DNA of 64,000 bases from Notospermus geniculatus (taxonomy: Eukaryota; Nemertea; Pilidiophora; Heteronemertea; Lineidae). Shown piece by piece: positions 1 to 11,025 of this stretch; position 1 is the stretch's first letter; the number at the start of each line of letters is the position of its first letter. The notes below the pieces were generated by a model, which did no database searches, had not been told where the DNA came from, and saw nothing but the letters and a program-made list of their open reading frames with translations. Made by a program: the position numbers and the translations under genes. The stretch covers positions 41,482-105,481 of the forward strand of contig NMRB01001444.1 of assembly GCA_002633025.1 (NCBI GenBank), given 5' to 3'.

Positions 1-245
1 GCCCAGTTTATACTTCGACGCACGACCATCGCCGGCGACCGACGCGCTATCTTGCGTTCGACGCCGACCCCATCGTGCGATTTGGTCGGCGTCCGATCGC
101 GAGGCTGTAATTACATCAGTCATTTCATAACAGGTCGCCGTCGCTAAAGTACGCTGGACTCTGAATCAATTCCGCGAAGTCTGCGTCCAGATTTGGTCGT
201 GCGTCGGACGCCGAAGGGTTTGCGTCGAAGTATAAACTAGGCTTT
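1..245. repeat. Foldback element, partial at window edge
   Basis: An 18-bp terminal inverted repeat AGTTTATACTTCGACGCA (5-22) returns as its reverse complement at 221-238. The interior is rich in CGACG/GTCGC words in both orientations. It looks like a non-autonomous DNA transposon; its outer left flank is at or beyond the window edge. Confidence 0.6.
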
Positions 246-277
246 AGCCTAATGGTCTTTTCCCCGGATTGGTTCCG

Positions 278-827
278 TTAAGGGCGCCGCACACTGGCGA
301 CTAAATTGAGGCGACCAGCGATGCGACTGGCGACTACGACGTCGCAGGCGATAATCGCCTGTGAGGTCGCTGTGCTATGTCGGACGCGAATATTTCCTAG
401 GACGGATCCGCAAACGGGCGACTATTTTACTGGAGACGGTCGCGGTCGCAGTGGACTGTGGCATCGCGTCGTCTCATCTGCGGACAATACTCGGCCAACG
501 CGACCCATATTGTAGAATGGGTAGTCGGAAAGGCCTTTTCACCAAGCGACCAAAAGTTCAACATTTTGAACTTTCGGTCGCTTGGTTGCCGCGACCTCTA
601 CTGTCCTTCTTCTGTACTCGGCAAGTGAATGTGTTTGCCAACGCAGCGATTATGTAAAGAGATCAATCGGAGGGACTTACCGTGCGACCAAATTGTGTAA
701 TTCAGTCGAGCAACAATCCGCCGCAAACAGGAGACCACAAAGTAAAAATGTTCAGTCGCTGGCCCGGTTGCAAGGCCGATCGCCAAGAAAATCGCTCGAA
801 TAATCGCTGGTGTGCGCCGCCCTTTAA
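278..827. repeat. TTAA-flanked foldback element (550 bp)
   Basis: TTAA at 278-281 and 824-827 bracket inverted ends GGGCGCCGCACAC / GTGTGCGCCGCCC. Internally the words GGTCGC and GCGACC recur many times, and there is a hairpin at about 545-585. No transposase is visible. The TTAA target suggests a piggyBac- or Kolobok-type mover; that is inference. Confidence 0.6.
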
Positions 828-1340
828 GCATGGCGCACACCAGCGATATTTGGGAGACCTTTTTTTTCGGAGCAACCAATTATGGGGCTTGGCCTCTATT
901 TAACCTTAATTATTCAACCTTAATTTTTGACACTTCCTGTTTGCACAGGATACTTTAGATCTACATCTGGGACAATCTCGCACTCAGATCTACCTCATCC
1001 GAGGATATCTCTGGCAAGGGCTACGACCTGACCAAAATTTCTGGTCAACCGCTGGCAGCGTGACAAAATGTTTGTTTCACACAATATTTCGTTCTTCGAT
1101 GACTGAAAAATATCATACATGCCTAAAAGCCATATAATACACCCAAAACACGAAGTTGTTTGAGTATTAGGGCAATTTCAAACGAATAGTTTAGTTGGGA
1201 ACATCAAGCCGCGGGTGCCATGCAGCTTCGGTGTGATTCGCCTCAAAAGTAGCATATCGCGCATGCGCAGTATTCCTGAAGTCGTCAGCCCTTTCCAGTG
1301 GTGTTGTAGGAACGTAAACCCACTGGGGACGAGTTTGCAT
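828..1340. other. Unannotated stretch
   Basis: Apart from a short return copy of the preceding element's end (831-846, pairing with 804-818), I see no gene, tandem repeat or recognisable mobile element here. Confidence 0.4.
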
Positions 1341-1382
1341 CTGGGATTCAGCTCAGTCTTTTCTGTAGTCTCTTACTAGAAA

Positions 1383-1437
1383 GTGCCTGAGGAAGACCCC
1401 GGTTGGGGCCGAAAATTTGCAAATTTTTTGGAGGCAC
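1383..1437 (+). ncRNA. Hammerhead-like motif in a retroelement tail
   Basis: The order is GTGC, CTGAGGA, an A, a strong GACCCC/GGGGCC hairpin, GAAA, a short ATTTGCAAAT hairpin, then GCAC pairing with the first GTGC. That resembles the CUGANGA / stem II / GAAA core of type I hammerhead ribozymes found in Penelope-like retroelements. The extra A before stem II and the long U run after stem III depart from the consensus, so activity is doubtful. Other copies lie near 29.85 and 39.6 kb. Confidence 0.35.
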
Positions 1438-1494
1438 GACTTCTGTTATTATATCATAAGTTCTGAATGGATTAACATATTGACCTTATTCTTG

Positions 1495-1751
1495 ATATAG
1501 AATAGCACAAAATTGACACACAAAATGATAATAAGCAAAAAGTCAATCTCCAGAATTCACAAATTTTCGACCCCAATCGGGGTCTTTTTCAAGTGGAACT
1601 TTACAATCTGAAACTCTAGAAAAGACTGAAACTCTGAAAAGACTGACTTCTCAGTCTTTTCTAGAGTTTCAGATTGTAAAGTTCCACTTGAAAAATGCCC
1701 CGGTTGGGGTCGAAAATTCGTGAATTCTGGAGATTGACTTTTTGCTTATTA
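1495..1751. mobile_element. Small inverted-pair retroelement tail, 14-bp target duplication
   Basis: Two copies of a hammerhead-like tail face each other and form a palindrome. The direct repeat TGACCTTATTCTTG occurs immediately outside at 1481-1494 and 1752-1765, so the element is bounded as 257 bp. A long duplication of this kind fits target-primed reverse transcription rather than a cut-and-paste DNA transposon. The sequence is shared with 38808-39705. Confidence 0.65.
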
Positions 1752-1765
1752 TGACCTTATTCTTG

Positions 1766-2281
1766 TACATTCATCATATGCTTGGACTTCCTAGGTCTTC
1801 CTTCCTTCACCTCCTTCCAGCACCTAGTGGCACCATCCTAACCCTGGAGGAGATAACAATGACTAGGTCACGTAGCCGACTTTTTTACCCAATTTGCATA
1901 ATCTGATGACGTCATGACCTGGTTAAATATTCAAAATTTTAATGAGAGACGGTCTGAGCATGTTCAGACTCTCTCTCGTTTAAATAATCGAGAGATGGTC
2001 TGAGCATGCACAGACATTATGTTCACACTTCATGAATGTACAACAATTAGGTCAATATGTTACCTATTATTTTAGTTTTGCGCCAGGCGTTTTGTAGATA
2101 CATCATAGTACCAATGCACTGCGAAGAATTTAAAAAAAAAATTAACCCATAGGGCTCAACTACAGTAAAACCGATTTTAATGAAAGCGATCGCAGCGCCC
2201 CATTTTACCTTCATCCGTGAGCCTGAGACATGATGGGACATCACCATCCACCAAACCCAATCAAATTCGACCTCGTTAAAA
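1766..2281. other. Unannotated stretch
   Basis: A short internal direct similarity is present (GAGAGACGGTCTGAGCATG at about 1943 and GAGAGATGGTCTGAGCATG at about 1989). Nothing else recognisable. Confidence 0.4.
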
Positions 2282-2661
2282 TTTGTCTAGACAGGGGGTA
2301 GGCCTTTAAAACACCTTTCTGCCAGTCTGAGTAGATAAAGGGGGCGCTAATAACGAACATACAGTTGGGATCTAATAACGAACATACACAGCCATATGTT
2401 ACCCGGGAACCAGTCTAAGCCACGACTGTTAGGAAGGGAATTTGCTATAGAGGCGTCACCTTTCGGAGAACGGCCACAACATGGGGAAAGCCCTCCTAAA
2501 AATAGTACGGTAAAGTTTGTCTAGACAGGGGGTATGTAAGGCCTTTAAAACACCTTTAACTGCCAGTCTGAGTAGATAAAGGGGGCGCTAATAACGAACA
2601 TACAGTGGGGATCTAATAACGAACATACACAGCCATATGTTACCCGGGAACCAGTCTAAGC
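2282..2661. repeat. Direct duplication, unit about 234 bp
   Basis: TTTGTCTAGACAGGGGGTA starts at 2282 and again at 2516; the following 140 bp, including two copies of CTAATAACGAACATACA, are nearly identical in both. The stretch between the copies (2421-2510) recurs reverse-complemented at 50493-50582, so the unit belongs to a dispersed repeat. Confidence 0.75.
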
Positions 2662-2847
2662 ACTGAGGATGAGACTGTTCCATTCTAAAACAACTCTATT
2701 AGAGTTGTCCCCTGAACGGGACTGTTCCTTAGTTTCAACTGCTCAAGGAAATCTGACTGTTGGTGTTACGTAATAGGTCCTTTCACCACTAATACTAATT
2801 AATGGGTCATGTAAGACTTGTCTGAACTTGCTTTTAGGTCTGTATGA

Positions 2848-3036
2848 TTAAAGGCGCCGCTCTACGTGAGTTTTCTATCGAAAGATTGCTGTCGGATAGT
2901 CAATTATTGCTCTCAGACAGCAACAATTGCTGTCATACAGTACTGTGTGACAGCAGTTATTGCTGTCTGAGAGCAATAATTGACTATCTGACAGCAAACT
3001 TTCGATAGAAAACTGTCACGTGGAGCGGCGCCTTAA
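2848..3036. repeat. TTAA-flanked near-perfect hairpin (189 bp)
   Basis: TTAA lies at 2848-2851 and 3033-3036. Inverted arms of about 85 bp begin GGCGCCGCTC and contain CTGTC/GACAG words repeated on both sides of a short centre (about 2935-2945). A miniature inverted-repeat element with almost no loop. Confidence 0.7.
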
Positions 3037-3179
3037 CAATGAACCGTCAGGTGGTTACAGTAGGCTTTTGTTAGATCCACAATTCACAATCCAGTAAGAT
3101 CAAAATAGCCCAACTGAAAATGCTTCCCACAAGAGTAACGCGGTCAGCCCTTCCGTCCATGACGCCTGACAGCATGATA

Positions 3180-3641
3180 ATGGCCGATACACTTGATCCA
3201 ATTTTTCATCCATTTTTTGGAAATTCACATTCCGGTGTAACGTCGATCAGTGTTCCCCGTATTTCTGTGTTTTTCTTATTGTTTCCCTCCTGACGGATTA
3301 AGCGGCAACTAACCCAACAATAACCATTCTAGGCCGCGTCTATTGTTGGGGAACAGTGAGCTACAGAAACACTCACAGATGTTACACTTGGCCTATTGGG
3401 GCTTCAGTGTATAAACAAGTGTAACATCTGTGAGTGTTTCTGTAGCTCAGTGTTCCCCAACAATAGACCCGGCCGAGAATGGTTATTGTTGGGTTAGTTG
3501 CCGCTTAATCCGTCAGTAGGGAAACAATAAGAAAAACACAGAAATACGGGGAACACTGATCGACGTTACACCGGCATGTAGACCTTTATTGAGCATATTC
3601 AGAAAATTGGATGAAAACTTTGATCGTGTGTATCGGCCATA
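3180..3641. repeat. Long foldback element
   Basis: The arms run from GGCCGATACACTTGATC (from about 3182) to the reverse complement ending near 3641, with the inner 170 bp close to perfect. The loop at about 3393-3420 reads GGCCTATTGGGGCTTCAGTG; the same phrase recurs near 26668-26692. Arm fragments recur at 4289-4440 and 54400-54545. Confidence 0.7.
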
Positions 3642-4288
3642 ACTGTTCTGCTCCGGAGTGTTCCTATCGCAACTGTTATGAACACACCAATGGAACAATA
3701 GAGAGGTTAAGATGCGCCCCGAGAACGAGAACGAGAACGTGGTGACAAGAGAATGGGACTTGTATCACAAAACCATCTGGAGGTAACTCAGATTGTTTTT
3801 CACAGTAACAGCGAAAAAGAGAGACACACGAGCAGAGTTGATCTTGTAGTCACCGCTTGAATAAAGTTCCGATTTCGTTCATCGTTACGCTTTATGGCCT
3901 CTATTGATGTCCTGATAGAGATAAATACCCACTTCACAGCAATAACATCCAAAAGAAATTTTTCAAATATATGTGTCCAAAAAAGAGAAAACTTGTTTGG
4001 GAAATTTGAAAATTTCCATACCGGTGGCAAGTTACTTCTTTGTTATGTAGATTTGCACTATTGGCGCCCTTTGAGTAAACTCTGTTCGGCCACTTGTGAC
4101 CAAAGCACCAGTGACAGAGCTGAACAATACCCGCAGTGGACACAAAAGATTTAGGGTCGGCACGTACACTGAAGATTGGTTTTCGAAAACAGTATAACAG
4201 GGTGAGCGGATTTAATCTGAATGTGAATGACTGGTCACACAAAGGCCAGTTCCGTGGATTGCCACTAGGGAATGAGCTCAGCTATAGG
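3642..4288. other. Unannotated stretch
   Basis: No coding similarity or repeat recognised. A short GAGAAC triplication occurs near 3721-3738. Confidence 0.35.
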
Positions 4289-4440
4289 TAGCCCCCCGCC
4301 TTAATCCGTCAGGAGGGAAACAATCAGAAAAACGCAGAAATACGGGGAACACTGATCGACGTTACACCGGCATGTAGACCTTTATTGAGCATATTCAGAA
4401 AATTGGATGAAAACTTTGATCGTTTGTATCGGCCATAACT
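4289..4440. repeat. Solo arm of the 3.2-3.6 kb foldback family
   Basis: The sequence from CTTAATCCGTCAGGAGGGA through the ATTGGATGAAAACTTTGATCG stretch matches 3504-3630 closely. Only one arm is present. Confidence 0.65.
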
Positions 4441-4454
4441 GTTCTGGGCCCATG

Positions 4455-4527
4455 TTCCCGAATCCGTCGTTAGGTTAACGATGTCGTTAAAACTGGAAAA
4501 ATGCACGGCTTTGGGAACATGGGTCCT
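4455..4527. repeat. Short hairpin insertion (GGGCCCATGTTCCC family)
   Basis: The ends GGCCCATGTTCCCG / GGGAACATGGGTCC are inverted. The corresponding empty site is in the window: the flanking GCCATAACTGTTCTG...CTC near 3639-3660 runs uninterrupted. A longer copy of the same family is at 37691-37800. Confidence 0.65.
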
Positions 4528-5644
4528 GCTCTGGAGTGTTCCTATCGGAACTGTTATGGACACACCAATGGGACTGGAACATTCCCAGCACAGTTCATAG
4601 TAACTAACGGTAATCCACACGTAAACATAGTTTTCCAATTGGCAATGCAATGAAGACTCTATTGGTCGCCCATTTCTAACTTGGCACCCCAACATTACGT
4701 AAGCTTGCAATCTTATTATAACGGAAGAACTCCATTTTGAATTACATGCGTACCAACTGGAGTTGATCGCATGCTATACAGGTGTATAGTGTAGCTATGT
4801 GTACAGATGTTGGATCAACGAGGAAACATGGGACTTTGTCACGCATCTCCTCCTAAACTATGCATTGACGGGGACAATAGCGTTTGGGAGTGTTTACTTA
4901 TTATCTGGGGAGTGTTTTCAACATACTTTTAGGCCAGAAAGTGATGCGGGCTTTGTAGAATCAATGGTTTTTCTGCATTCATCCAGCACATTTGCCATCA
5001 TCTTCTTTTTATATTGCGCTGGTAAACCATCCCCACCAATTCCGACCCCCCCCCCCCCGACATTTACCCCCCGTAGGACCTCTCATGTTCACTTCGAAGA
5101 TTTTCTGCTGAAAAACCGCTTAGCCATACCTACCGGGATTTCTACGGCAGTAGCCTATGATTCTCTTGTTTGGGATTTGAAGTCAGAGATGAGAATATCC
5201 ACCACATCCCGAGGAAGATGCATGTTCCGTCTTCAACATGTCAATAATGCTGCGATCTGTTTTGATTTCTTCTCATAAAATCAATTATTTTCCTTTTTGT
5301 TGAAGTTGAAGTGGGTTTATTGATGATTAACAATACTTTCTTGTGTCTTAAAGCTGGAAATGACAATGTGACTGTATTAAAAAGTGACAATGGTTGTTGT
5401 GAAATATCTTGACTTACATGTTCGTACATGTACATGTACATAATGTAGGCTGTGGTGTGACGGGAGTCCTGGTCCCCCAGGAAACTGATCCGGTTTTATT
5501 GTTCATTACACCCTTTCACTGCCAAATTTTTTTCAACAAGGTGACATTATGAATGTCTGATGGTTCCCGCTTGTTTAAGAGGACCTTACAGGCATGACAG
5601 GCAGCCTGCTCGGAGCCATTATGATGTGCTCAAATCAAAACATC
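4528..5644. other. Unannotated stretch
   Basis: It holds a 159-codon open frame (4799-5278, GTG start) with a proline run encoded by a C homopolymer, but no family is recognisable and I do not call it a gene. Nothing else identified. Confidence 0.35.
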
Positions 5645-5650
5645 AAATTT

Positions 5651-5910
5651 GACCTTGACCTCTGATCACCAAGGTCATTGCATAATCAAAATGGCCATCC
5701 TCAATAACCTAATGGTGGGTGATATCATGGCTCTACCTCTACCACAGGCAGATATATTTCAAATTATCAAAGTATGCCCTTGACCTTGACCTCTGATCAT
5801 CAAGGTCATTGCATAATCAAAATGGGCATCCTAAATAACCTAAGTATGGGCGATGTCATGCCTCTACCTTTACCACAGGCAGAGATATTTCGAATTATCA
5901 CGTTTGATAT
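5651..5910. repeat. Two-copy tandem repeat, period about 131 bp
   Basis: GACCTTGACCTCTGATCA starts at 5651 and 5782, and the next 110 bp (CATTGCATAATCAAAATGG, TACCACAGGCAGA, ATTTC.AATTATCA) are nearly the same in both. Confidence 0.75.
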
Positions 5911-6165
5911 ATCATGATATTTTGAACACCCGGACACTTGAGGCTGACAATTTTAACATAGTCCAGTCCTTGGACAAGTAGGCATGAACTAAGACTTGTT
6001 TCATGTTGCTCAGTTGACAATATGGCAAGTTATCTGAAAATATCAAATCTGTGATATCGATATCACCATGACCCCAACATCTCACATCAAAAGTAATCAG
6101 TCCATTCGATTCCTAGGGTATGAAAACTAAATAGTTGGGGAGCCAGATGACATTTATTTACACTA

Positions 6166-7015
6166 TTGAGTACAAAAGGTTTTGGTGCCTAATCCTCTTC
6201 GGATTATCATGCTGATGCATGAAAGGGGCGTCTTAAGTTGCACAGTCCTGGGGTTTGGTCCCTAGAGACCCCTAAAGTTAGGGTACTGGAAATAAAGAAG
6301 GGCTCAAAAATATGATATCATCAGATCTTATCAATATTGGTGTCAAAATGTAGGTCTGTGAGTGTACTTCAAGGAAATATGCATCCAAAAGCCAGATCAG
6401 GTCCTTGTTCCCCTACAAAAGGGGCTAAAAAATGGAAAATCCCAACTTTGACCCCTTGCCATTTGCTTCACAGGCAATTTCAGTCAATAAAAGTTGATTA
6501 GTTCCACTCGCCTATGTAGTACCTACATTTTGATACCCATCTTGACACCGTGATCTATTCGGGTATACTAGACTTGCAATTTCGACCCTTTTGGACCTGT
6601 TTTGACCCTTAAGGACCTTCGGCCAAAGAAACCATGTCAAGATGGGTATTAAAATGGAGGTATTACTTATCTGAGTGGAACTAATCCACTTTTATTGACT
6701 GAAATTGCCTGTGAAGCCAATGGCAAGGGGTCAGAGTTGGGATTTTCCATTTTTTAGCCCCTTTTGTAGGGGAACAAGGACCTGATCTGGCTTTTGGATG
6801 CATATTTCCTTGAAGTACACTCACAGACCTACATTTTGACACCAATATTGATATGATTTGACGATATCATATTTTTGACCCCTTCTTTATTTCCAGTACC
6901 CTAACTTTAGGGGTCTCTGGGGACCAAACCCCAGGATTTTGCAACTTAAGACGCCCCTTTCATGCATCAGCATGTTAATCCGAAGAGGATTAGGCACCAA
7001 AACCTTTTGTACTCA
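6166..7015. repeat. Large foldback, arms about 380 bp
   Basis: TTGAGTACAAAAGGTTTTGG at the left end pairs with CCAAAACCTTTTGTACTCAA at the right end. The arms stay about 90-95% complementary in to about 6550 and 6635, leaving a spacer near 80 bp. No coding capacity or target duplication was found. Transcripts would form a long double-stranded stem. Confidence 0.8.
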
Positions 7016-7053
7016 ACAACCCGTTACGAGTCAAGGCTTATTTATTTATTTAT

Positions 7054-7844
7054 TTAAGGGGCGGTAGTGGAAACATACAGCGCCGTTTTAGTGCGGCGGT
7101 CGAAGGTTGAACCGTCTTATTTATGAATAACCATGTATTGTTAATAAAATTAGGCGTCAAGGACAAGCTGATCATGGTTCGTTGCCAAAACCCACACTCT
7201 TTCAAAAATATTGTTCAGCACAATGCTTTTGTACACCCGGTGCGTCCGTGCGCATAGGCCTATTTTAATGACAATAAGGAGGTTACTTTAGCCCGCGTAT
7301 TTCGAAAGCGTAGGCGTGTTTAGGCCAAAATATGAAAATTTTGGGAAGACTTTTCTCGTCCATCAGGCATCGCACTTCAGTGGTTTCTTTTCATTTGGCA
7401 GCAGTATATTTGTGCGCAGGGCGCAACGTTGAGATTTTTTCACTATTCAACAGGATTCGGGAGATATTCTAAAAGTTCATTTTTGACCAATTTTTGGCAC
7501 AAATTACATAATTATCATTACTAAGAATTAGAATTTGCAAATTATCTCAACGTCGGCACCTGCACATATGTATTCCCCAACATTTGGTGATAAAACGCCA
7601 GGTCCCAGTCGCCTGGTTGCCGAGAAATCTATGACGAAAAAGTCAAATGGGGGGTCTCATTGTTTGCTTAATTAGCTGATTAATGAAAGATGAAAACACA
7701 TCGTTTTCAATTCAGATGTGTAGAACAAGAGTAGCAATATCATAGAAATACATGAAATCGATGCTACCTTTTTGCCTGAAGAAAATATGAATTGTTTTCA
7801 GTCGCCATTTGCAGTGCGCTTCCTTATGGCTACCGCCCCCTTAA
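7054..7844. repeat. TTAA-flanked element (791 bp)
   Basis: TTAA at 7054-7057 and 7841-7844 bracket the inverted ends GGGGCGGTAG / CTACCGCCCCC. The interior is AT-rich and shows no coding sequence. It abuts the next TTAA element with one base between them. Confidence 0.6.
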
Positions 7845-7905
7845 GTTAAAGATAATGTATCACGGGTATTTTCGCGGGCCACGAAATTCATTGTTTATTT
7901 ACATT

Positions 7906-8755
7906 TTTGGGCACTAGGTGCTCTTTATTTTCATGCTTGATTTTTCGTTTCCAGATACTTTTCTCTGGCATCGCGAAACCATTCTCCATGAAACCGCGTC
8001 AGAAGCAGTAGAGTGTTGCATTATTGTGTCCAGCCTGGTCCATCCACCTTAAAACCCAAGATCTAGTCGTATTTTTCTTATTTTTGGGCTAAAATGAGCA
8101 TTTTCTATGTACCTCTGTCTTCCGCAATAACTGACGCATTTGGGGTCTGATTTAGCCATCGAATCGTGTATGGGAAGAGGAGATGTCTAGAATGATCCCT
8201 ATGATTTTTCGCAAGGATGTAGGCAGCGATTCGGATTATTTTGATCAGTGAATTAGGGGTATTTTATGCCTAGATCTCGAAGCAGCTGTTCATGTTTTAG
8301 GCATACATATTTGCTGACGTTTCTTATCTTGACCCACTGTCCTGAATAGGCAAACAATGAACATCCTCATGGGCATGACTAGGCCTACCAGAGCCGATGT
8401 CTTCTGATGATAGCGATATTCTGACTGAAAACGGTAACATTTAAAGGGTCAGTCTGCTGATGGTGTCAATACATTCAACGGGAAGGCCTACTGATTTAAG
8501 GGGAGGTCTGGGTATGGGCCGGGCCGTATTTAACTTTTTGGTCCAGGGGGGGCAGGAGCCTCTCAGGGGGGCAGAAGACCTCTTTTTGCCGTTTTTTGCC
8601 CAAAATCCGCATGAAAATCACGTTTTTTGGTTGGCTCAGGGGGGCAACTGCCCCCTCGCCCCCCTTTAAATACGGCCCTGATGGGTATTGGTGATACCAA
8701 GCAGCTGTGAAGGCCACGGCGAGACACGGCCCCCTAAAGTCACCTAGTGCCCAAA
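7906..8755. repeat. Nested insertion with TTTGGGCACTAGGTG ends
   Basis: TTTGGGCACTAGGTG (7906-7920) is perfectly inverted at 8741-8755. The insertion interrupts the host element between parts that are joined in the 12.56 kb copy. It carries a third element at 8519-8680. Confidence 0.65.
8519..8680. repeat. CAGGGCCG-type hairpin element, 5-bp duplication (162 bp)
   Basis: The ends are CCGGGCCGTATTTAA and TTTAAATACGGCCCTG. ATGGG occurs directly outside at 8514-8518 and 8681-8685. Just inside the ends are G-rich/C-rich tracts, as in the elements at 17519 and 25373. A 5-bp duplication with CAGGG-like ends suggests a hAT5-type mover (inference). Confidence 0.7.
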
Positions 8756-8965
8756 ACGTCGCTAGACTTGTGTTTGTTTATGTCCAGGCTTTCTTTGTCT
8801 TATGAGTAATTTGTTGGTGGCATGCCTCTCTAGAAATTCTGTTGATTCCAGACGTATTCATTTTGGTGGGTTGGCATGTCCCAAAAGTCCAAAATAACAT
8901 AATGTAAACATTCATCTTTACAAACATTGGATGTAAACAATGAAGTCGTGATATATTATCTTTAA

Positions 8966-9760
8966 AGTTGAGAAATACCCGATAACTCGAATGCGCTGCG
9001 AGCTGGATAGTGAAACCTGATGTCAAAGCTTAAAGTCCTACTTGCACAACAAAAATAAATTCTCACTCTTTTGAGCTTTGTACAGCATTGAGACAGAACT
9101 ACATTTTGCTCTCTGTTTCATGAAATTATGTTAAGTAGTAAGCGAGATATCAAGGATTTTGTCAGTCAAAATCATTGGGCTAAAAACCGTACTGCGAACG
9201 ACTTCAACAATGTAAATATGCTAATTTATGCGTGACGTATTACTAGGGAAAACTTCATTCGAAGAGTACGCTGGACGCATGGTTTCTGCACGATAATTGC
9301 ATTTTGTTGAATTTCCCACCACAATCATTGCTTAATTTGTTCACTAGGCCGCTCTAATCAGGGAAATGACATGTTCATTATGCAAATTCCCTAGTGTGAC
9401 ATCACTTAATGAGGCAGTCTCGGACCATTCTGATTTTAGCTGGGTCATTCACAAAATCAATCATAACTTTCTTACCGCTTGGAATTTTTTCACGAAATGA
9501 AAAGCTTTTTCACTGTAATTCTGTGCCCAATGATTACACAAGCTGCAAAAAATAGTCCATGTAGGACTTTAAGATAAAACTTAGCCTGAACTGGTGCATA
9601 CGGGCAACCGAGTTCAAGTTTAGTTCCAACTTAAGTTAAACTTACGCTCAATTTTGGCTTAACACGCAAAAATACGTATACGGGCCATGTCTTTCACCTT
9701 AGAAACCCGTTATTATTATTTGGCCTTTGAGATATTTCAAATTTAAGTTATAAATTCATA
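8966..9760. other. Unannotated stretch
   Basis: No gene or clear repeat recognised. Confidence 0.35.
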
Positions 9761-9844
9761 GTCATAGTGTAGTTGTATTAATGATATAATGAATTTTATA
9801 TTCATACAAAATTCATTATATCGTTAATACAACTACACTATGAC
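9761..9844. repeat. AT-rich hairpin
   Basis: GTCATAGTGTAGTTGTATTA is inverted as TAATACAACTACACTATGAC, with an ATAATGAATTTT/AAAATTCATTAT inner stem; the loop is about 8 bp. Confidence 0.7.
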
Positions 9845-10309
9845 TGTCATCGCAGTGTAGACTGTAGACTTCTAGATACATGTATTGGAGTAGGGCCTTG
9901 TTTCGAATGCTGTGCTGTAACTGTCACCGGAGATGAGTTTTTAAAAGCTTCCTCGAAGCGCCCCAGTCGTCACGTCCAACTGTTATTAGGACATGTAGCC
10001 TCTACTGGCTCTGACATCCGTGTTGTAACAATAATTTGCTCATTACCATAAAAAAGATATGGATATCCCATGTTCAATGAGGTAATTATTCCGGTCGTCC
10101 CCTGAGGTGGTAGTCGTCAGACCGAGACCACTAGACCAGATTCTGAGAGAGCGCTTACATGTAAATTATACTGCAGACACAAGCATACGTAATCACCAAA
10201 GGGTCAGGCTACAGTTTGAAATGCAGGCCACACTCTAGTCAGGGTAACCACACAGCATTTCAGCAAATATCTTCTCTTCAAGGGGAAAGCAGCACGTATA
10301 GCAGTCACT
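9845..10309. other. Unannotated stretch
   Basis: No gene or repeat recognised. Confidence 0.35.
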
Positions 10310-10318
10310 GTAACTCTG

Positions 10319-10694
10319 GCTGAAAGGGTAAATGTCGTCCTGGGTATATACAAACATTACCCAGGATCTCAGTCTAGACAAAACTAATACCCTGGGTGTA
10401 GTTTCGGTAGCCGAACATCACCCAGCTTCCGCAATCTGTGCCTAGGAACGAGTCCTATTTAGAAATCCCGTGGAATCTCGCTGTCTCGCGCCGCGGTACT
10501 TGTTGAGTGTAGCTGTTCATGACATTCTTCAGGCGGTCAGGTGACCACGAGCGAGACAACCTCGAATCCAGATGTTATACTACGATGCTGGGTGATGTCC
10601 GGCTACCGAAACTACACCCAGGGTATTGTTTTAGTGAAGATTGAGATCCTGGGTAATCTTTGTATATACCCAGGACGACATTTACCCTTTCAGC
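10319..10694. mobile_element. Mutator-like non-autonomous element, 9-bp duplication (376 bp)
   Basis: GTAACTCTG is duplicated at 10310-10318 and 10695-10703. The inverted ends start GCTGAAAGGGTAAATGTCG and extend about 110 bp with the words CCTGGGTATA, ACCCAGG and CCCTGGGTGTAG. Long inverted ends plus a 9-bp duplication fit Mutator-like elements. The end sequence is related to 60531-61631 and 39958-40316. Confidence 0.75.
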
Positions 10695-10703
10695 GTAACT
10701 CTG

Positions 10704-11022
10704 AGGACCTGTCGAGGAAACAAAAATGACAAACGTGTCATGAGAGATGGATAACATTACTGTGGACATCATTTCTTATCCTGGCATGCCTGGAGCTGCC
10801 AAAACTTTAGCACCAGCCACCAGCATCATTCAAACTCTTCGTCTAATAGGGAACCCCGATCACGCAGACCACGCGAGAATATACGCGTGGTTTTGAACTG
10901 ATAGTACACCAATGCCACCTATTATTCATGACGATTCAAGGTGTGATTGGCCGTGCTTGGTGAACCGCATCTCTCGAACAATGGGCCTAGGTCAACGCTA
11001 GGTGTCTCGTCTGCTCTATCAG
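10704..11022. other. Upstream region of the 11 kb receptor
   Basis: Nothing recognised. A weak pyrimidine tract followed by AG (11021-11025) could be a splice acceptor for the receptor exon. Confidence 0.3.
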
Positions 11023-11025
11023 TAG

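Larger units (their letters stand above)
7846..8965. repeat. TTAA-flanked element carrying nested insertions
   Basis: TTAA at 7846-7849 and 8962-8965; the ends AGATAATGTATCACG / CGTGATATATTATCT are inverted. It is the same family as the intact 256-bp copy at 12561-12816, in the opposite orientation, enlarged by the insertion at 7906-8755. A fragment of the family lies near 20025-20100. Confidence 0.75.

Noticed and set aside
4799-5278. 159-codon open frame with hydrophobic start and proline run
   Set aside because: GTG start, a homopolymer-coded proline run, no recognisable domain, and no splice or paralogue support.
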